A stretch of 64,000 nucleotides of DNA from Planctomycetota bacterium (GTDB lineage: Bacteria > Planctomycetota > UBA1135 > GCA-002686595), in NCBI GenBank assembly GCA_016714045.1, contig JADJNY010000012.1, positions 62,001 through 126,000 of the forward strand. Reading direction: 5' to 3'. A program made the translations under genes and the position numbers. The notes under the pieces were generated by a model. It was not told where the DNA came from, did no database searches, and saw only the letters and a program-made list of their open reading frames with translations. This document shows, piece by piece, positions 35,464 to 44,716 of this stretch (position 1 is the stretch's first letter; each line of letters begins with the position of its first letter).

Positions 35464-37199
35464 ATGACCTCGTCCCTCGCTCGCCGCGCCCGCGTCCTCG
35501 CCCTCCTCCTCGCCCCTGCCTGCTCGACTCCGCGCGCCGATGCGCCACGCACCGCCTCCGCCGAACTCGCTTACACGTTGCGGCCCGTGCTGGTGCCCGA
35601 ACCGGGGCGCGAACGGGGACTCGAGTTCGAGCTCGCGTGCGCGGGCGACGCGGACGGCGCGACCGAGCTCTCGCTCTCGACGGATTCGGGCGGCGTGCTC
35701 GAGCTCGGGAGCTGGATCGCGGACGTCCGCGCGCGCGACGCGCGCGGAAACGTGCTCGCCGTCGCGCACCCGGCTCCCGAGCGCTGGAGCGTGACGCACG
35801 CGCCGGGCGCGGCGTTGCGCGTGACGTACCGGGTCGCCGCGAACGCGCGGCAAGAAGCCCCCGATCCGCGCGTGCACTACGCGCCGATCGTCAGCCTCGC
35901 GCCGGACGCGACGACACCGCTCGTGCACCTGCTCGGCGGGCTCGCGCTGCTCCTGCCGGAGCACCTCGCGGGCCGCGAGCGCACGATCGAATGGCGCTGG
36001 GTCGACCTACCCGCCGATTGGGAGGCCGCGAGCGTCCGCGGCGTCGGCCGCGGCCCGTTCACGGTCCTCGACGCGCCGGAGCACTTCCGCAACGCGCCGT
36101 TCGTCGCCGGCGCGATCGACGTCGCGACGCGCGACGTCCGCGGACGACCGGTGCGCGTCGCGATGCCGCGCGCGGGGCTCGGGTTCGAGCTCGACGCGCT
36201 CGCCGACCTCGCGGCGCGCATCGTCGAGCTCCAGCGCGGCTTCTTCGACGACTGGGAGCATCCGGGCTACCTGATCTCGGCAGTCCCGATCGGCAAGCCG
36301 GACGCGAACGGGAGCTCGATCGGCGGCACCGGACTCTCCGACGCGTTCGCGATCTTCCTGCAGGCGGGCACGCGCCTCGACGACCCGCGTGCCGGCATGC
36401 CGATCCCGGAGCTCCTCGCGCACGAGCTCTTCCACCACTGGGAACGGCGGCGTGCTGTCGATCGACGAGACGCCGCAGACGAGCTTCTGGTTCAGCGAGG
36501 GCTTCACCGAGTGGTACGCGCGCGAGCTCCAGCGCCGCGGCGGCTTCCTCGACGACGACGCGTGGCTCGCAAGCGTCAATCGCTCGCTCGAGCTGTACGC
36601 GACGAGCCCGGCGCGCACAAACACCGCGGACGAGATCCGCGACGCCTTCTTCACGGATCGCTCGATCGGCCAGCACGCGTACCGCCGCGGAGACGTGCTC
36701 GCGCTCCGGATCGACCAGGAACTTCGCCAGCGTTCGGCCGGAACGCACTGCCTGGACGACTGGATGCGGGAGCTCGTTCTCCGCGGCACTCGCGGCGAGC
36801 GTATCACGGTCGAGCGCTGGTTCGAACTCCTCGCGGAGCGCACGGACGCCGCGTTCGCCGCGGAGATGCGCGCGGTCGCGATCGACGGGAAGGAGCTCGT
36901 GTTCCCCGCCGGCTTCGGCGGGAAGGAGTTCGCTGTGGTGCCCGGCGAGGCGTATGCGTTCGAGCTCGGGTTCGACCTCGACGCGACGATGCGCGAGAAG
37001 GCCGTGTGCGGCGTGCGCGAGGGTTCAGCGGCGTGGAGCGCGGGGTTGAGGGACGGGCAGAGGCTCGCGGGATTGTCGTATGGCGGCGCGGACGCGAGTC
37101 GGCCGGTGCAGGCGACGGTGCTCGTCGAGGGCGGGAAGAAGGAGCTCGAGTGGCTTCCGCGGGATGGGGGTGACCGTGCCGCGGTTGGTGCGTCGGTGA
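35464..37199 (+). CDS. M61-like metallopeptidase with PDZ domain, two frameshifts
   Basis: A peptidase of the M61 (glycyl aminopeptidase) type. The first frame from 35464 has a lipobox-like signal (VLALLLAPACSTP), a beta-rich N-terminal domain, and the zinc motif LLAHELFHHW at residue 320. Directly after this, one surplus G in GGG at 36440-36442 breaks the frame; skipping it gives WNGGVLSIDETPQTSFWFSE, GFTEWYARELQRR with the third zinc ligand region, then a C-terminal PDZ-like part (VCGVREGSAAWSAGLRDGQRL). A second surplus G in GGGGG at 37166-37170 hides the natural end DGVTVPRLVRR and the stop at 37197-37199. Without that, the protein would run into the convergent gene. The protein is otherwise well preserved. 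Confidence 0.8.
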
Positions 37200-37239
37200 G
37201 AGAGGGGGCGGCGTGGCGCGCGTCCCGCGGGAGCGAACG

Positions 37240-38781
37240 TCAGTCGACGTGCGCCACGACGCGCTCGTCCCCCATCTGGAGCTTCGTCGACATGCGTTGC
37301 ACGACCTTCGCGCCGAGCGCGCCGGCGACGCGGATGAAGCCCTTCGTCGCGACGCGGGAGGTGAAGTCGACGGGCGCCCACTTCGGGATGCGCGCCAGGC
37401 CGCGCGCGTGGTTGTAGAGCTGGTTCTGCTCCGTGACCATCCACTCGGAGTAGAGCATGTACATCGCGAGCAGCGGCTTCTTCATCCAGCGCTTGTGGAC
37501 CGTCTTACGCGCCAGCGGCATCAGGCTGGGGTAGCGCACGAGGACCGGGAACCACTTGTGCAGGTTCTCGATCGCCTGCTTGTCGGGCACGTCGATCGTC
37601 GCCTCGCGGTTGAACTGCGACGGGAACTGGTCGAGCTCCGCGACCGCGATGCCCATGTTCTTCGTGATGTCGTTGAGTTCGAACTCGGGGTACGGCTGCA
37701 CGATCGAGCACAACGGGTGGTCGACCTCGCATTCGATGTTCAGCTTGACCGTCTCGAAGTCGTCCTCGAGCGTGCCGCCCGGACCGCCGAGCATGTTCAG
37801 CGATCCGAGCCGGATCCCGTGCTTCTTGATCCATCCCGCGGCATCGACGAGCTCCTTGCGCTCCGTGTTCTTCTTGAACACCTGGTTGCGCACGTAGTCG
37901 TTCGCCGCTTCGAACGCGATGCGCGCGTAGACGCAGCCGGCGCTCTTGAGCTGCGCGATGTGCTCCTCCTTCGTCAGGTTCGCCATCAGGATGACGTCGA
38001 ACGGGAGGCCCACTTCCTTCGGCCACCGCGCGCAGAACTCGGCGAGCCAAGCCGAGCTGATGTTGAAGATGTCGTCGAGGAAGTGGACGAACTCGAGCGG
38101 GTACTCGGCGCGCATGCGCTGCACTTCCTCGATGACGTGGCTCACCGAGCGCTTGCGGACGTACTCGCTGTTCTTCGCGCCGTAGATCTTGTTCTTCCAC
38201 GCGTGGTGGAAGCAGAACGTGCACAGCATCGGGCAGCCGCGCTGCGTCACGACGACCTTGCGCGGGCTGTTGCGGTAGAGCGGCTGCGCGTCGTAGATCA
38301 CCGATCGGTCGGGGAACCCGAGGCTGTCGAGGTCGCGCACGAGCGGCCGCACCGGGTTCTTGTGGATCGTCCCGTCCGAGTCGGCCCACGCGAGGTTCCG
38401 GATGTCGTGCCAATCGCGCTTCGCTTCGAGCGCGTTCAAGAGCTCGACGATCGTCTCCTCGCCCTCGCCGATACAGAGCGCGTCGACGCCCGGTTCGCGC
38501 GCGCTCTCCGGCACGAACGTCACGTGCGGTCCGCCCATCAAGGAGAAGAAGTCGAACTTCGACTTCAAGAAGCGGTTCACGTCGAAGATCGGCCGGTGGT
38601 TGCCCGTCATCAGCGACCACGTGATCACGTCGGGCTGGTACTCGCGGATCTTCTGCAGCCACCGCACGTCGGGCAGGCAGATCGCCCGCATTTCGTGCCC
38701 CGCGTCCTTCACCGCGCGCGCGAGGTACATCGGGCCGAGCATTTCCTGGGGCAGCGTGCGCGTGACGTGGAGGACCTTCAT
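37240..38781 (-). CDS. B12-binding-domain radical SAM enzyme
   Basis: A 513-residue protein with an N-terminal cobalamin-binding (Rossmann) domain (residues 1-150, with FFSLMGGPHVTFVP) and a radical SAM domain. The iron-sulfur cysteines are in RGCPMLCTFCFHHAW (CxxxCxxC). The SAM domain continues with FVHFLDDIFNISSAW and IAFEAANDYVRNQVFKKN. Members of this class carry out methylations or rearrangements, often in lipid, hopanoid or natural-product synthesis. The substrate cannot be inferred here. Its codon use is a little more A/T-rich than its neighbours. It converges on the M61-like gene and follows a surface protein on the same strand. Confidence 0.9.
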   Translation of the reverse strand: MKVLHVTRTLPQEMLGPMYLARAVKDAGHEMRAICLPDVRWLQKIREYQPDVITWSLMTGNHRPIFDVNRFLKSKFDFFSLMGGPHVTFVPESAREPGVDALCIGEGEETIVELLNALEAKRDWHDIRNLAWADSDGTIHKNPVRPLVRDLDSLGFPDRSVIYDAQPLYRNSPRKVVVTQRGCPMLCTFCFHHAWKNKIYGAKNSEYVRKRSVSHVIEEVQRMRAEYPLEFVHFLDDIFNISSAWLAEFCARWPKEVGLPFDVILMANLTKEEHIAQLKSAGCVYARIAFEAANDYVRNQVFKKNTERKELVDAAGWIKKHGIRLGSLNMLGGPGGTLEDDFETVKLNIECEVDHPLCSIVQPYPEFELNDITKNMGIAVAELDQFPSQFNREATIDVPDKQAIENLHKWFPVLVRYPSLMPLARKTVHKRWMKKPLLAMYMLYSEWMVTEQNQLYNHARGLARIPKWAPVDFTSRVATKGFIRVAGALGAKVVQRMSTKLQMGDERVVAHVD

Positions 38782-38899
38782 GGCGTGGTGCGCGGGACGG
38801 AGGAGCGATCGATCTTCGTCCCAACGCTACCCGCGCATGGAGCTCCGCGCCGGGCTCGGACGCGCGCGCGCACACGTTCGCGCGCACGCGTTATGCGCA

Positions 38900-38953
38900 G
38901 CTCCGCACGTGTGCGCATCGCGCGTCGTGCGCGCACACGCACGAGTGCGGAGC
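38900..38953 (-). terminator. imperfect hairpin between two minus-strand genes
   Basis: GCTCCGCAC (38900-38908) is complemented by GTGCGGAGC (38945-38953); inside, GTGTGCGCA and TGCGCGCACAC extend the pairing imperfectly. It lies after the end of the surface protein gene (38992) and before the radical SAM gene start (38781). It may end transcription of the surface protein. The surrounding sequence is rich in alternating GCGCAC. Confidence 0.4.
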
Positions 38954-38991
38954 GCGCTACGCTCGGCAGCCCGTGTCGCCCGGCGCGCTCG

Positions 38992-40626
38992 TCACCACGT
39001 GATCGCGACGCCGTTCGTGACGTTGTACGTGCCCGGCGGGCAGAAGGTCGCCGACGCGTTGCGGTAGTACGCTTGGTAGTAGCGCACGGCGCCGCTGCCC
39101 GGCGCGACGAGCCCCTTCTGCGAAACGGACTGCGCGTTCGTCGTCTAGGGATACCGCGCGATCCCGATCGGCGCGGGCTTCGATCCGATCCGGATCAGCG
39201 TGCCCGTCAAGCACAGCACGCCGTCGCCAAACGTCGTTCCGACGGGATCGAGCGCGGTCGACTGCAGGAAGATCGCCGACACCGTCGCGACGCTCGTGAG
39301 CCCGTCCGCCGCGAGCACCAGCGCGTCCTTGCCCGTCGCCGGATCGAGCGCGGTGCTGCCGAGCGCGACGAGCCGCGCTCCCGCCGTGCGCTGCGAATTC
39401 GAGCAGCCGTGGCCCGGGGCGCCGTAGTTCCCGCACGGACACGCGGACGCAGTCGTCCCGTCCGCTGCGCACACCACGGGGAACGCGGGCGGGAGCGCGC
39501 CGTCGAGCACGCGGTCCGCGCTCACCGCGACGTTGAAGTGCACGTCCGTGCCGAGCACTTGCCCGTCCGGCGGGAGCATCGACACACGGAACGTACCCGG
39601 CGGGACGACGGTCGCGTAGTGCCCCGCAGCGTCCGTGCGGTCGTTGCAGATCGACACCGCGGCGCCCGTCGCGTCGTTGCGCAGTGCGAGCCGCGCGCGC
39701 AGCACCGGCTGCTGCGCCGCATCGACGACGGTGCCCGAGAGGAGACGCCCCGGCTGGAGCGTCACGACGCCGAGCGTCGCGTTCGCCGAGATCGTCACGT
39801 TGGGCACGCGCCCGTTCGCGAGCCGCGCCGCGGTCGGCGGGCAGAACTCGAAGTCGTACGTGCCGGCGGGCACGACGAAGTCCACGAGGCCCGTGGCGTT
39901 CGTGTCGTCGCTCGGCGTGAAGAGGTGCTCCTCCGTCGGAACGCGCACCGCCTCCGCGTCGCACGAAGCGACCGCCGCGCCGTTCGGACCGCGCACGATC
40001 GCCGTCACGACGAAGCCGGGGGCCAGCGCCACGTCACCGAGCGCAAGGCTCGCGAGCGGCTCGAGCTCGAGCGTGCGCGGCGCGAGCGTCGCACCGACGA
40101 CGCTCGAAGGATCGAGCCGGAGCTCCTGCAGCGCCGCCGGCACCGCGAACGAGAAGTTCCCGAGCGCATCGGTCACGTCGTAGAGGAGGCGCACGTTCTC
40201 GCCGCCCGGGATGCGGACCACGTCGAAGTTGACGCCCGCCACGCCGACGTTCGACGCGTTGACGACGCGCCCGCTCAGCGCGACGCCCGGAAGGAGCGCG
40301 ACGGTCCCCACGTTCGTCGTCCCGGAGAGGGTGACGGGTTCGATCGTCGTGTAGAGATCGGTGCTCGCGGGCGGCTGCGGCGGGTTGAAGACGAGCCGGA
40401 ACGTCCCCGCGGGCGCGGTGACGTGGAAGAAGCCGTTCGCGTCCGTCAGGTCGCCGGAAAGCGTCGCTGGATTCCCCGTCGCGAGGTCGACGAGGTCGAG
40501 GTTGACGTTCGGCGCAGGCGTGCCGTCGGCGTGGACGGCGCGCCCGTCGAGGAAGTCGGCGCGCGCGAGCGGAGCCGACACGAGCAGCACGAGGACGGGG
40601 ACGAGAGATCGGAAGACGTGGGACAT
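38992..40626 (-). CDS. exported carboxypeptidase-regulatory-like surface protein with in-frame TAG
   Basis: The ATG at 40626 (MSHVFRSLVPVLVLLVSAPL) starts a signal peptide. About five beta-sandwich repeats of the carboxypeptidase-regulatory type follow (for example GDLTDANGFFHVTAPAGTFR, VTDALGNFSFAVPAALQE), each with the pattern xDxxGxFxxxVPAGxF. Near codon 410 comes ACPCGNYGAPGHGCSNS, the start of the C-terminal domain that is also present on the giant protein at 50169. At codon 494 (39145-39147) there is a TAG; 50 sense codons follow in the same frame, ending VRYYQAYYRNASATFCPPGT and a TGA at 38992, matching that giant protein. Codons before the TAG alone would give 493 residues without this conserved end. 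Confidence 0.85.
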
Positions 40627-40984
40627 GGAGTGGACCGCGGAGGGGGAAACGGAGCCGTCGCGGCTCGCGCGCGAACCGCCGATCTTCACCGCGATCCCGC
40701 GAACGTGGAAGACGGCGCGAGGCTTTCGCACACGACGGACGACCGTCGAGCGCGCCGGACCTCACGGACCCGCAGCCGCCTGAAGCAGAGCTTGCACCGC
40801 GGCGGAGCGCTGGCCGTGACAACGCCGTCGTCCCCCATCCGACCGAGCGAGCCGATCGCGCAGCCCGCCCCTCGCGCGCCCGGCCGCTCGTGCAGAGTGC
40901 GATGGGCTCGCACGTCTCGTCGGGTCGACGAGCACGCACCAGCCGACGGGCACGCGAGAGGAGGATCTGCCCCGGGACGGCGTT
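40627..40984. other. intergenic region between CHAT protease and surface protein
   Basis: About 358 bases on the path from the CHAT gene end to the next minus-strand start. The part near 40640 would contain the promoter of the surface protein. The rest has no convincing reading frame, hairpin or repeat. Confidence 0.45.
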
Positions 40985-43900
40985 TCACTCCGGCTCGCCG
41001 GTGAGCACCCACGCTGCCCAGTCGCGCAGCGAGTACTTCGGGTTGCCCTGCTCGTCCTTCGCCTCGCGCAGGCGCCGCTTCGCCTCCCACAAGGCCTTCC
41101 ACTTCGGCTGCTTCTCGACCCACACGCGCCGGTAGAAGTCGAGCATCAGCTCCTTCGTCGCCTCGTCGGGCACCTTCCACAAGGACGTGATCACCGAGCG
41201 CGCGCCAGCGATCTGCAGCGCCTTCTGCAAGCTCGCCACGCCCTGGCCCGCGCGCCGGATCTCGCCGCGCGCGGTGTCGCAGGCGCTGAGCACCGCGAGC
41301 TCGCAGCTCGAAAGGTCGAGCCCCGCGAGTTCCTCCGCGGTGATCAGACCCGGCGCTCGTCCCAGCTCGTCCTCGGGCAAGTTCGCGCCCGCCAGCGCGA
41401 GACCGCAGAGCAACATCGGGCTCATTCCGCGCACCTGCTCCAGCCCGCTCTCGCGTTGGACCAAGCCGAGCTGCGCATCGACCGGTTCGGCGTCGATCCA
41501 CGAACGCACCGATTCCGAGGCGAACCACCCGTGCGTCGCGACGTGCAGCCAGCGCGCCTTCGGGGCGAGCGCCTCGAGCGCGGCGCGCGACGCCTTGCGC
41601 TTCTCCAAGACGACGGTTTCCGCGCCGGCTCCGAACTGCTCCTCGAAGCGGGTGGCGATGCCCCGCGCCTCGAGACCGGAGTAGGTCAGCGGGTCGAACC
41701 CACGTTCCCAAGGACCGCCGCGCAGGATCGACGGGGCAGCTCGCGCGTCGCCCGGGTCGAGCGTCGCCACGTCCTCCGCCTCGAGCGCGACCGGCCGCGA
41801 ATCGAACGCCGCGCCGCCGAGCGCGACGAGCGCTCCGCCTGCGCCGATCTTGGGCCGATCCGCGCCGAGTTCGGCGAGTGTGGCGCGGGTCTCGATCCGC
41901 CAGCGGTCGCCGACGCACACGCCCTCGTCCTCGAGCGGGAGCGCGTCCAGCGTCACGAGGTGGAGCACGTCGTCGAGGGCCACGACGAACCGATCCACGC
42001 CCTGAACGCGAACGAGGATCGGATCGAGGATCAGCCGCCGAAGCTCGAGCCCCAGCGCACGCGCCTCGGGGATCGCGCTCGCCACGCGTTTCCCGCGGTC
42101 GACGGACGCGGCGATCGCCGCACGCCATGCGAGCACCGCGCGCTCGATCGGCTCCATGGGCCCCAGGTCCACGAGGATCGGCCGCGGATCGAGATCGAGC
42201 GCTTCGCCCTCCCCGCGGGCGCCGACCACGAAGGCGGTCAAGCCCGGAAGCGCGCGCTCGCTCGAGTGCGCAGGTGCCGGAGTGCCCCCGCCACGCGGGT
42301 CCGGGATCCACCTGCGCGTGAAGGAGCGGAAGCCGACGAGCGCGGCGCGCTCCGGCAGCCGCGCGCGCAACTCCTCGAGCGAGACCGCGGGCCCCGCCCG
42401 CGTGGAACCGCGCGACGACGCGAAGAGCTTGCGTTCGAGCTCGTCGCGGAGTTCTACCGAGGCCCGGTACGCGGCGCTTCCCGAGCCCTTGGTCGCGGTC
42501 GCGGCGAGCTCCGACTTCGCGCGGCGTAGCTCGGCTTCGAGCGCGGCTTCCTCGGGCGAGCGGGCGGACTCGACTCGCCCGCGCAGGGACCGCATCGAGC
42601 TCGCCCGCATCGTCTCGCACAACTCGAACGCGCTCGCGGCGAGCTCCGGGTAGGGCTCGAGCACGCCGTACCCGTGCGCGAGGGAAAGCACGAACGACGC
42701 CAGGGGCTCGGCGTGCAGCGCGCGCTGCTCACGCTCGCGCGCCGACGCGTTGGCCGACATCCTGTGCAGCTCGCCCGCGGCCGCGCGCGCGATCTCGCCC
42801 GCGAGCCGACCGCAGGACGCGCGGTCGCCCGAGTCCACCGCGCGTCCAGCCCAGCGATCATGCGCCGCCTGCCGCGCGATCGTCGACGCGAGCACCCACC
42901 GCACGCGCTGGCGATCGGGATGGTCGTCGGGGAGCGTGCGCCCGTAGGATTTCAAGACCCCGTCGAGGAGTTGACGGGCCGCGTGGAGATCGCCCAGCGC
43001 GCGCAAGCTCGCAGCGAGGTTCTCGCGCACCGTCAGCAGATCCGGGTGATCGGCGTGGAGCGTTCGTTCGCGGATGCGCAGGACGTCTTCCTCGATCGCG
43101 CGCGCCTCCACGAACTCACCGAGGTCCCGCAGGATCGTCGCGAGGTTCGTTCGCGACCGCAGGACGTCCGGGTGATCCGGCGGATGCGTCCGTGAACGGC
43201 TCGCCAACGCCTCCTCCTGCAGCGCGCGCGCCGCGGTGTCCTCGCCGACTCGCCGCAGGCGGAGCGCGAGATTCTCGCGCGCGGACTGGACGTCGGGATG
43301 ATCCTCGGACAGCGCACGCGAGAGCGCCGCGAGCACGTCCTCCTCGAGCGAACGCGCCCGCGCATGGTCGCCGAGCACGGAGAGGGTCACGGCGAGGTTC
43401 CCGCGCGCCGCCTGAACGCTTCGATGCAGGGGACCGAGCGTGCGCTCGCGCGCGGCCAGCACCTCCTCCTGGAGTTCTCTCGCGCGCGCGAGGTCGCCCA
43501 TCGCGCGGATCGTGAGCGCCAGATTCTCCATCGCGGCGGAAACGAGCGGGTCCTCGGGCGGGAGGGAACGCGACCAGATCTCGAGGACGCGCTCTTCGAG
43601 CGCGCGCGCCTCGGCGAGGTGACCCAGCGCGGCGAGCGTGGACGCGAGGCTTCCGCGCGCGCGTTGGAGTCCTGGATGGTCCTGCGGAAGCGTGCGCTCG
43701 CGGTGCGCGAGGACGAGCTCCTGATGCCCGCGCGCCGCTTCGAACTCGCCGAGCTCGTAGAGCGCGAGACCCAGGTTCGCACGAGCGATCTGCAGCGAGG
43801 CGTCGGACTCGGGACGCGTGCTCGCGAGGACCTCCAGAGCGGACTCGAGCAGCGCACGCGCCGCCTCGTACCGACGCTCCTCGTGCAGCGCCGCCGCGAG

Positions 43901-44716
43901 CCCGATCCGAGCGGTCTGGACGTCGAGGTGGGTCTGCGGCAACGCGCGGAGACGCGCCGCGAGCACCTGCTCGAGCAAGCCCCGCGCTTCGGCGGATGCT
44001 CCGGCCGCCAGCAGCGCGCGAGCGAGCTCCCTCCGCACGCTCTGCAACTCCTCGTGTTCCGGCGGCCGAGTGCGCTCGACGTGCGCGAGCAGGATGCGGC
44101 CCGCCGCGCACTCGGCTTCGACCATGCCGAGCGTCCGTGCTTCCTTGAACAGACCTTGCAGGGGCTCGCGCGAGAGCTCGCCCACGGGCAGCGTCGCCGC
44201 CTCTTGGACGACGCCGCCGAGTCGCGCGCGCGCCGCATCGAGGTCCTTCGTCGAGCGCAAGGCGACGACCTGGAGATAGCCGCGCTCGAGCCGCGTGCTC
44301 GCCGCTCGCGTCGCGTCCGTCTCGGGCACGAGGACGAGGTGGAGTCGCAGCCTTCGCGGCTCGAGCGCGGCCCCGGTCTCGGGCTTTGCGACGGCCGCGC
44401 GGACGCGGAGCCGCTGACCGCGCTCGACGCCGAGCTTCAGATACGGCGTGCGGCCACCGCCCGAGTCGTCGTCTTCGCCGACCCGCGTCCCATCGGCCGC
44501 GTCGACACGCAGGAAGAGGTCCGTGTCGTCCTCGACGCGGGTCCACACGTGCAGCGCACCGGAGGTCTCACAGACGTGCTCGAAGCTCTCACAGCGCCCG
44601 CGGCCGTCGAGGATCGAATCGTCCGCGTCGATCTGGAGCGGCACGACGGTCTCCTGCCGAGCCGTGGGCGGTGGATCGGAGACCTGGAGGGCGAGTGCGA
44701 GGAGGAGGACACGCAT
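40985..44716 (-). CDS. secreted TPR-CHAT protease with pre-peptidase-like domain
   Basis: A 1243-residue protein. The ATG at 44716 gives a signal peptide (MRVLLLALALQVSDPPPTARQ). Residues about 30-130 resemble a bacterial pre-peptidase C-terminal (PPC) domain (VWTRVEDDTDLFLRVDAADG ... VERGQRLRVR). Residues about 190-700 hold roughly nine tetratricopeptide repeats of 42 residues (for example ARALEERVLEIWSRSLPPED), the kinesin-light-chain type. The C-terminal 350 residues are a CHAT (caspase HetF-associated TPR) domain with the catalytic dyad His1062 in HVATHGWF and Cys1146 in LSACDTARGE. CHAT enzymes are caspase-like; those with TPR regions are often switched on by binding partners. No obvious substrate gene is adjacent. 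Confidence 0.9.
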   Translation of the reverse strand: MRVLLLALALQVSDPPPTARQETVVPLQIDADDSILDGRGRCESFEHVCETSGALHVWTRVEDDTDLFLRVDAADGTRVGEDDDSGGGRTPYLKLGVERGQRLRVRAAVAKPETGAALEPRRLRLHLVLVPETDATRAASTRLERGYLQVVALRSTKDLDAARARLGGVVQEAATLPVGELSREPLQGLFKEARTLGMVEAECAAGRILLAHVERTRPPEHEELQSVRRELARALLAAGASAEARGLLEQVLAARLRALPQTHLDVQTARIGLAAALHEERRYEAARALLESALEVLASTRPESDASLQIARANLGLALYELGEFEAARGHQELVLAHRERTLPQDHPGLQRARGSLASTLAALGHLAEARALEERVLEIWSRSLPPEDPLVSAAMENLALTIRAMGDLARARELQEEVLAARERTLGPLHRSVQAARGNLAVTLSVLGDHARARSLEEDVLAALSRALSEDHPDVQSARENLALRLRRVGEDTAARALQEEALASRSRTHPPDHPDVLRSRTNLATILRDLGEFVEARAIEEDVLRIRERTLHADHPDLLTVRENLAASLRALGDLHAARQLLDGVLKSYGRTLPDDHPDRQRVRWVLASTIARQAAHDRWAGRAVDSGDRASCGRLAGEIARAAAGELHRMSANASAREREQRALHAEPLASFVLSLAHGYGVLEPYPELAASAFELCETMRASSMRSLRGRVESARSPEEAALEAELRRAKSELAATATKGSGSAAYRASVELRDELERKLFASSRGSTRAGPAVSLEELRARLPERAALVGFRSFTRRWIPDPRGGGTPAPAHSSERALPGLTAFVVGARGEGEALDLDPRPILVDLGPMEPIERAVLAWRAAIAASVDRGKRVASAIPEARALGLELRRLILDPILVRVQGVDRFVVALDDVLHLVTLDALPLEDEGVCVGDRWRIETRATLAELGADRPKIGAGGALVALGGAAFDSRPVALEAEDVATLDPGDARAAPSILRGGPWERGFDPLTYSGLEARGIATRFEEQFGAGAETVVLEKRKASRAALEALAPKARWLHVATHGWFASESVRSWIDAEPVDAQLGLVQRESGLEQVRGMSPMLLCGLALAGANLPEDELGRAPGLITAEELAGLDLSSCELAVLSACDTARGEIRRAGQGVASLQKALQIAGARSVITSLWKVPDEATKELMLDFYRRVWVEKQPKWKALWEAKRRLREAKDEQGNPKYSLRDWAAWVLTGEPE

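Noticed and set aside
35464..37173. M61-like gene ending at 37171-37173 in the first frame
   Set aside because: After residue 326 that frame turns into low-complexity Arg/Ala sequence, whereas the frame one base further on carries the family sequence.
40762..40953. Small 63-residue minus-strand frame before the surface protein
   Set aside because: Arg/Ala-rich, no ribosome site, no domain.
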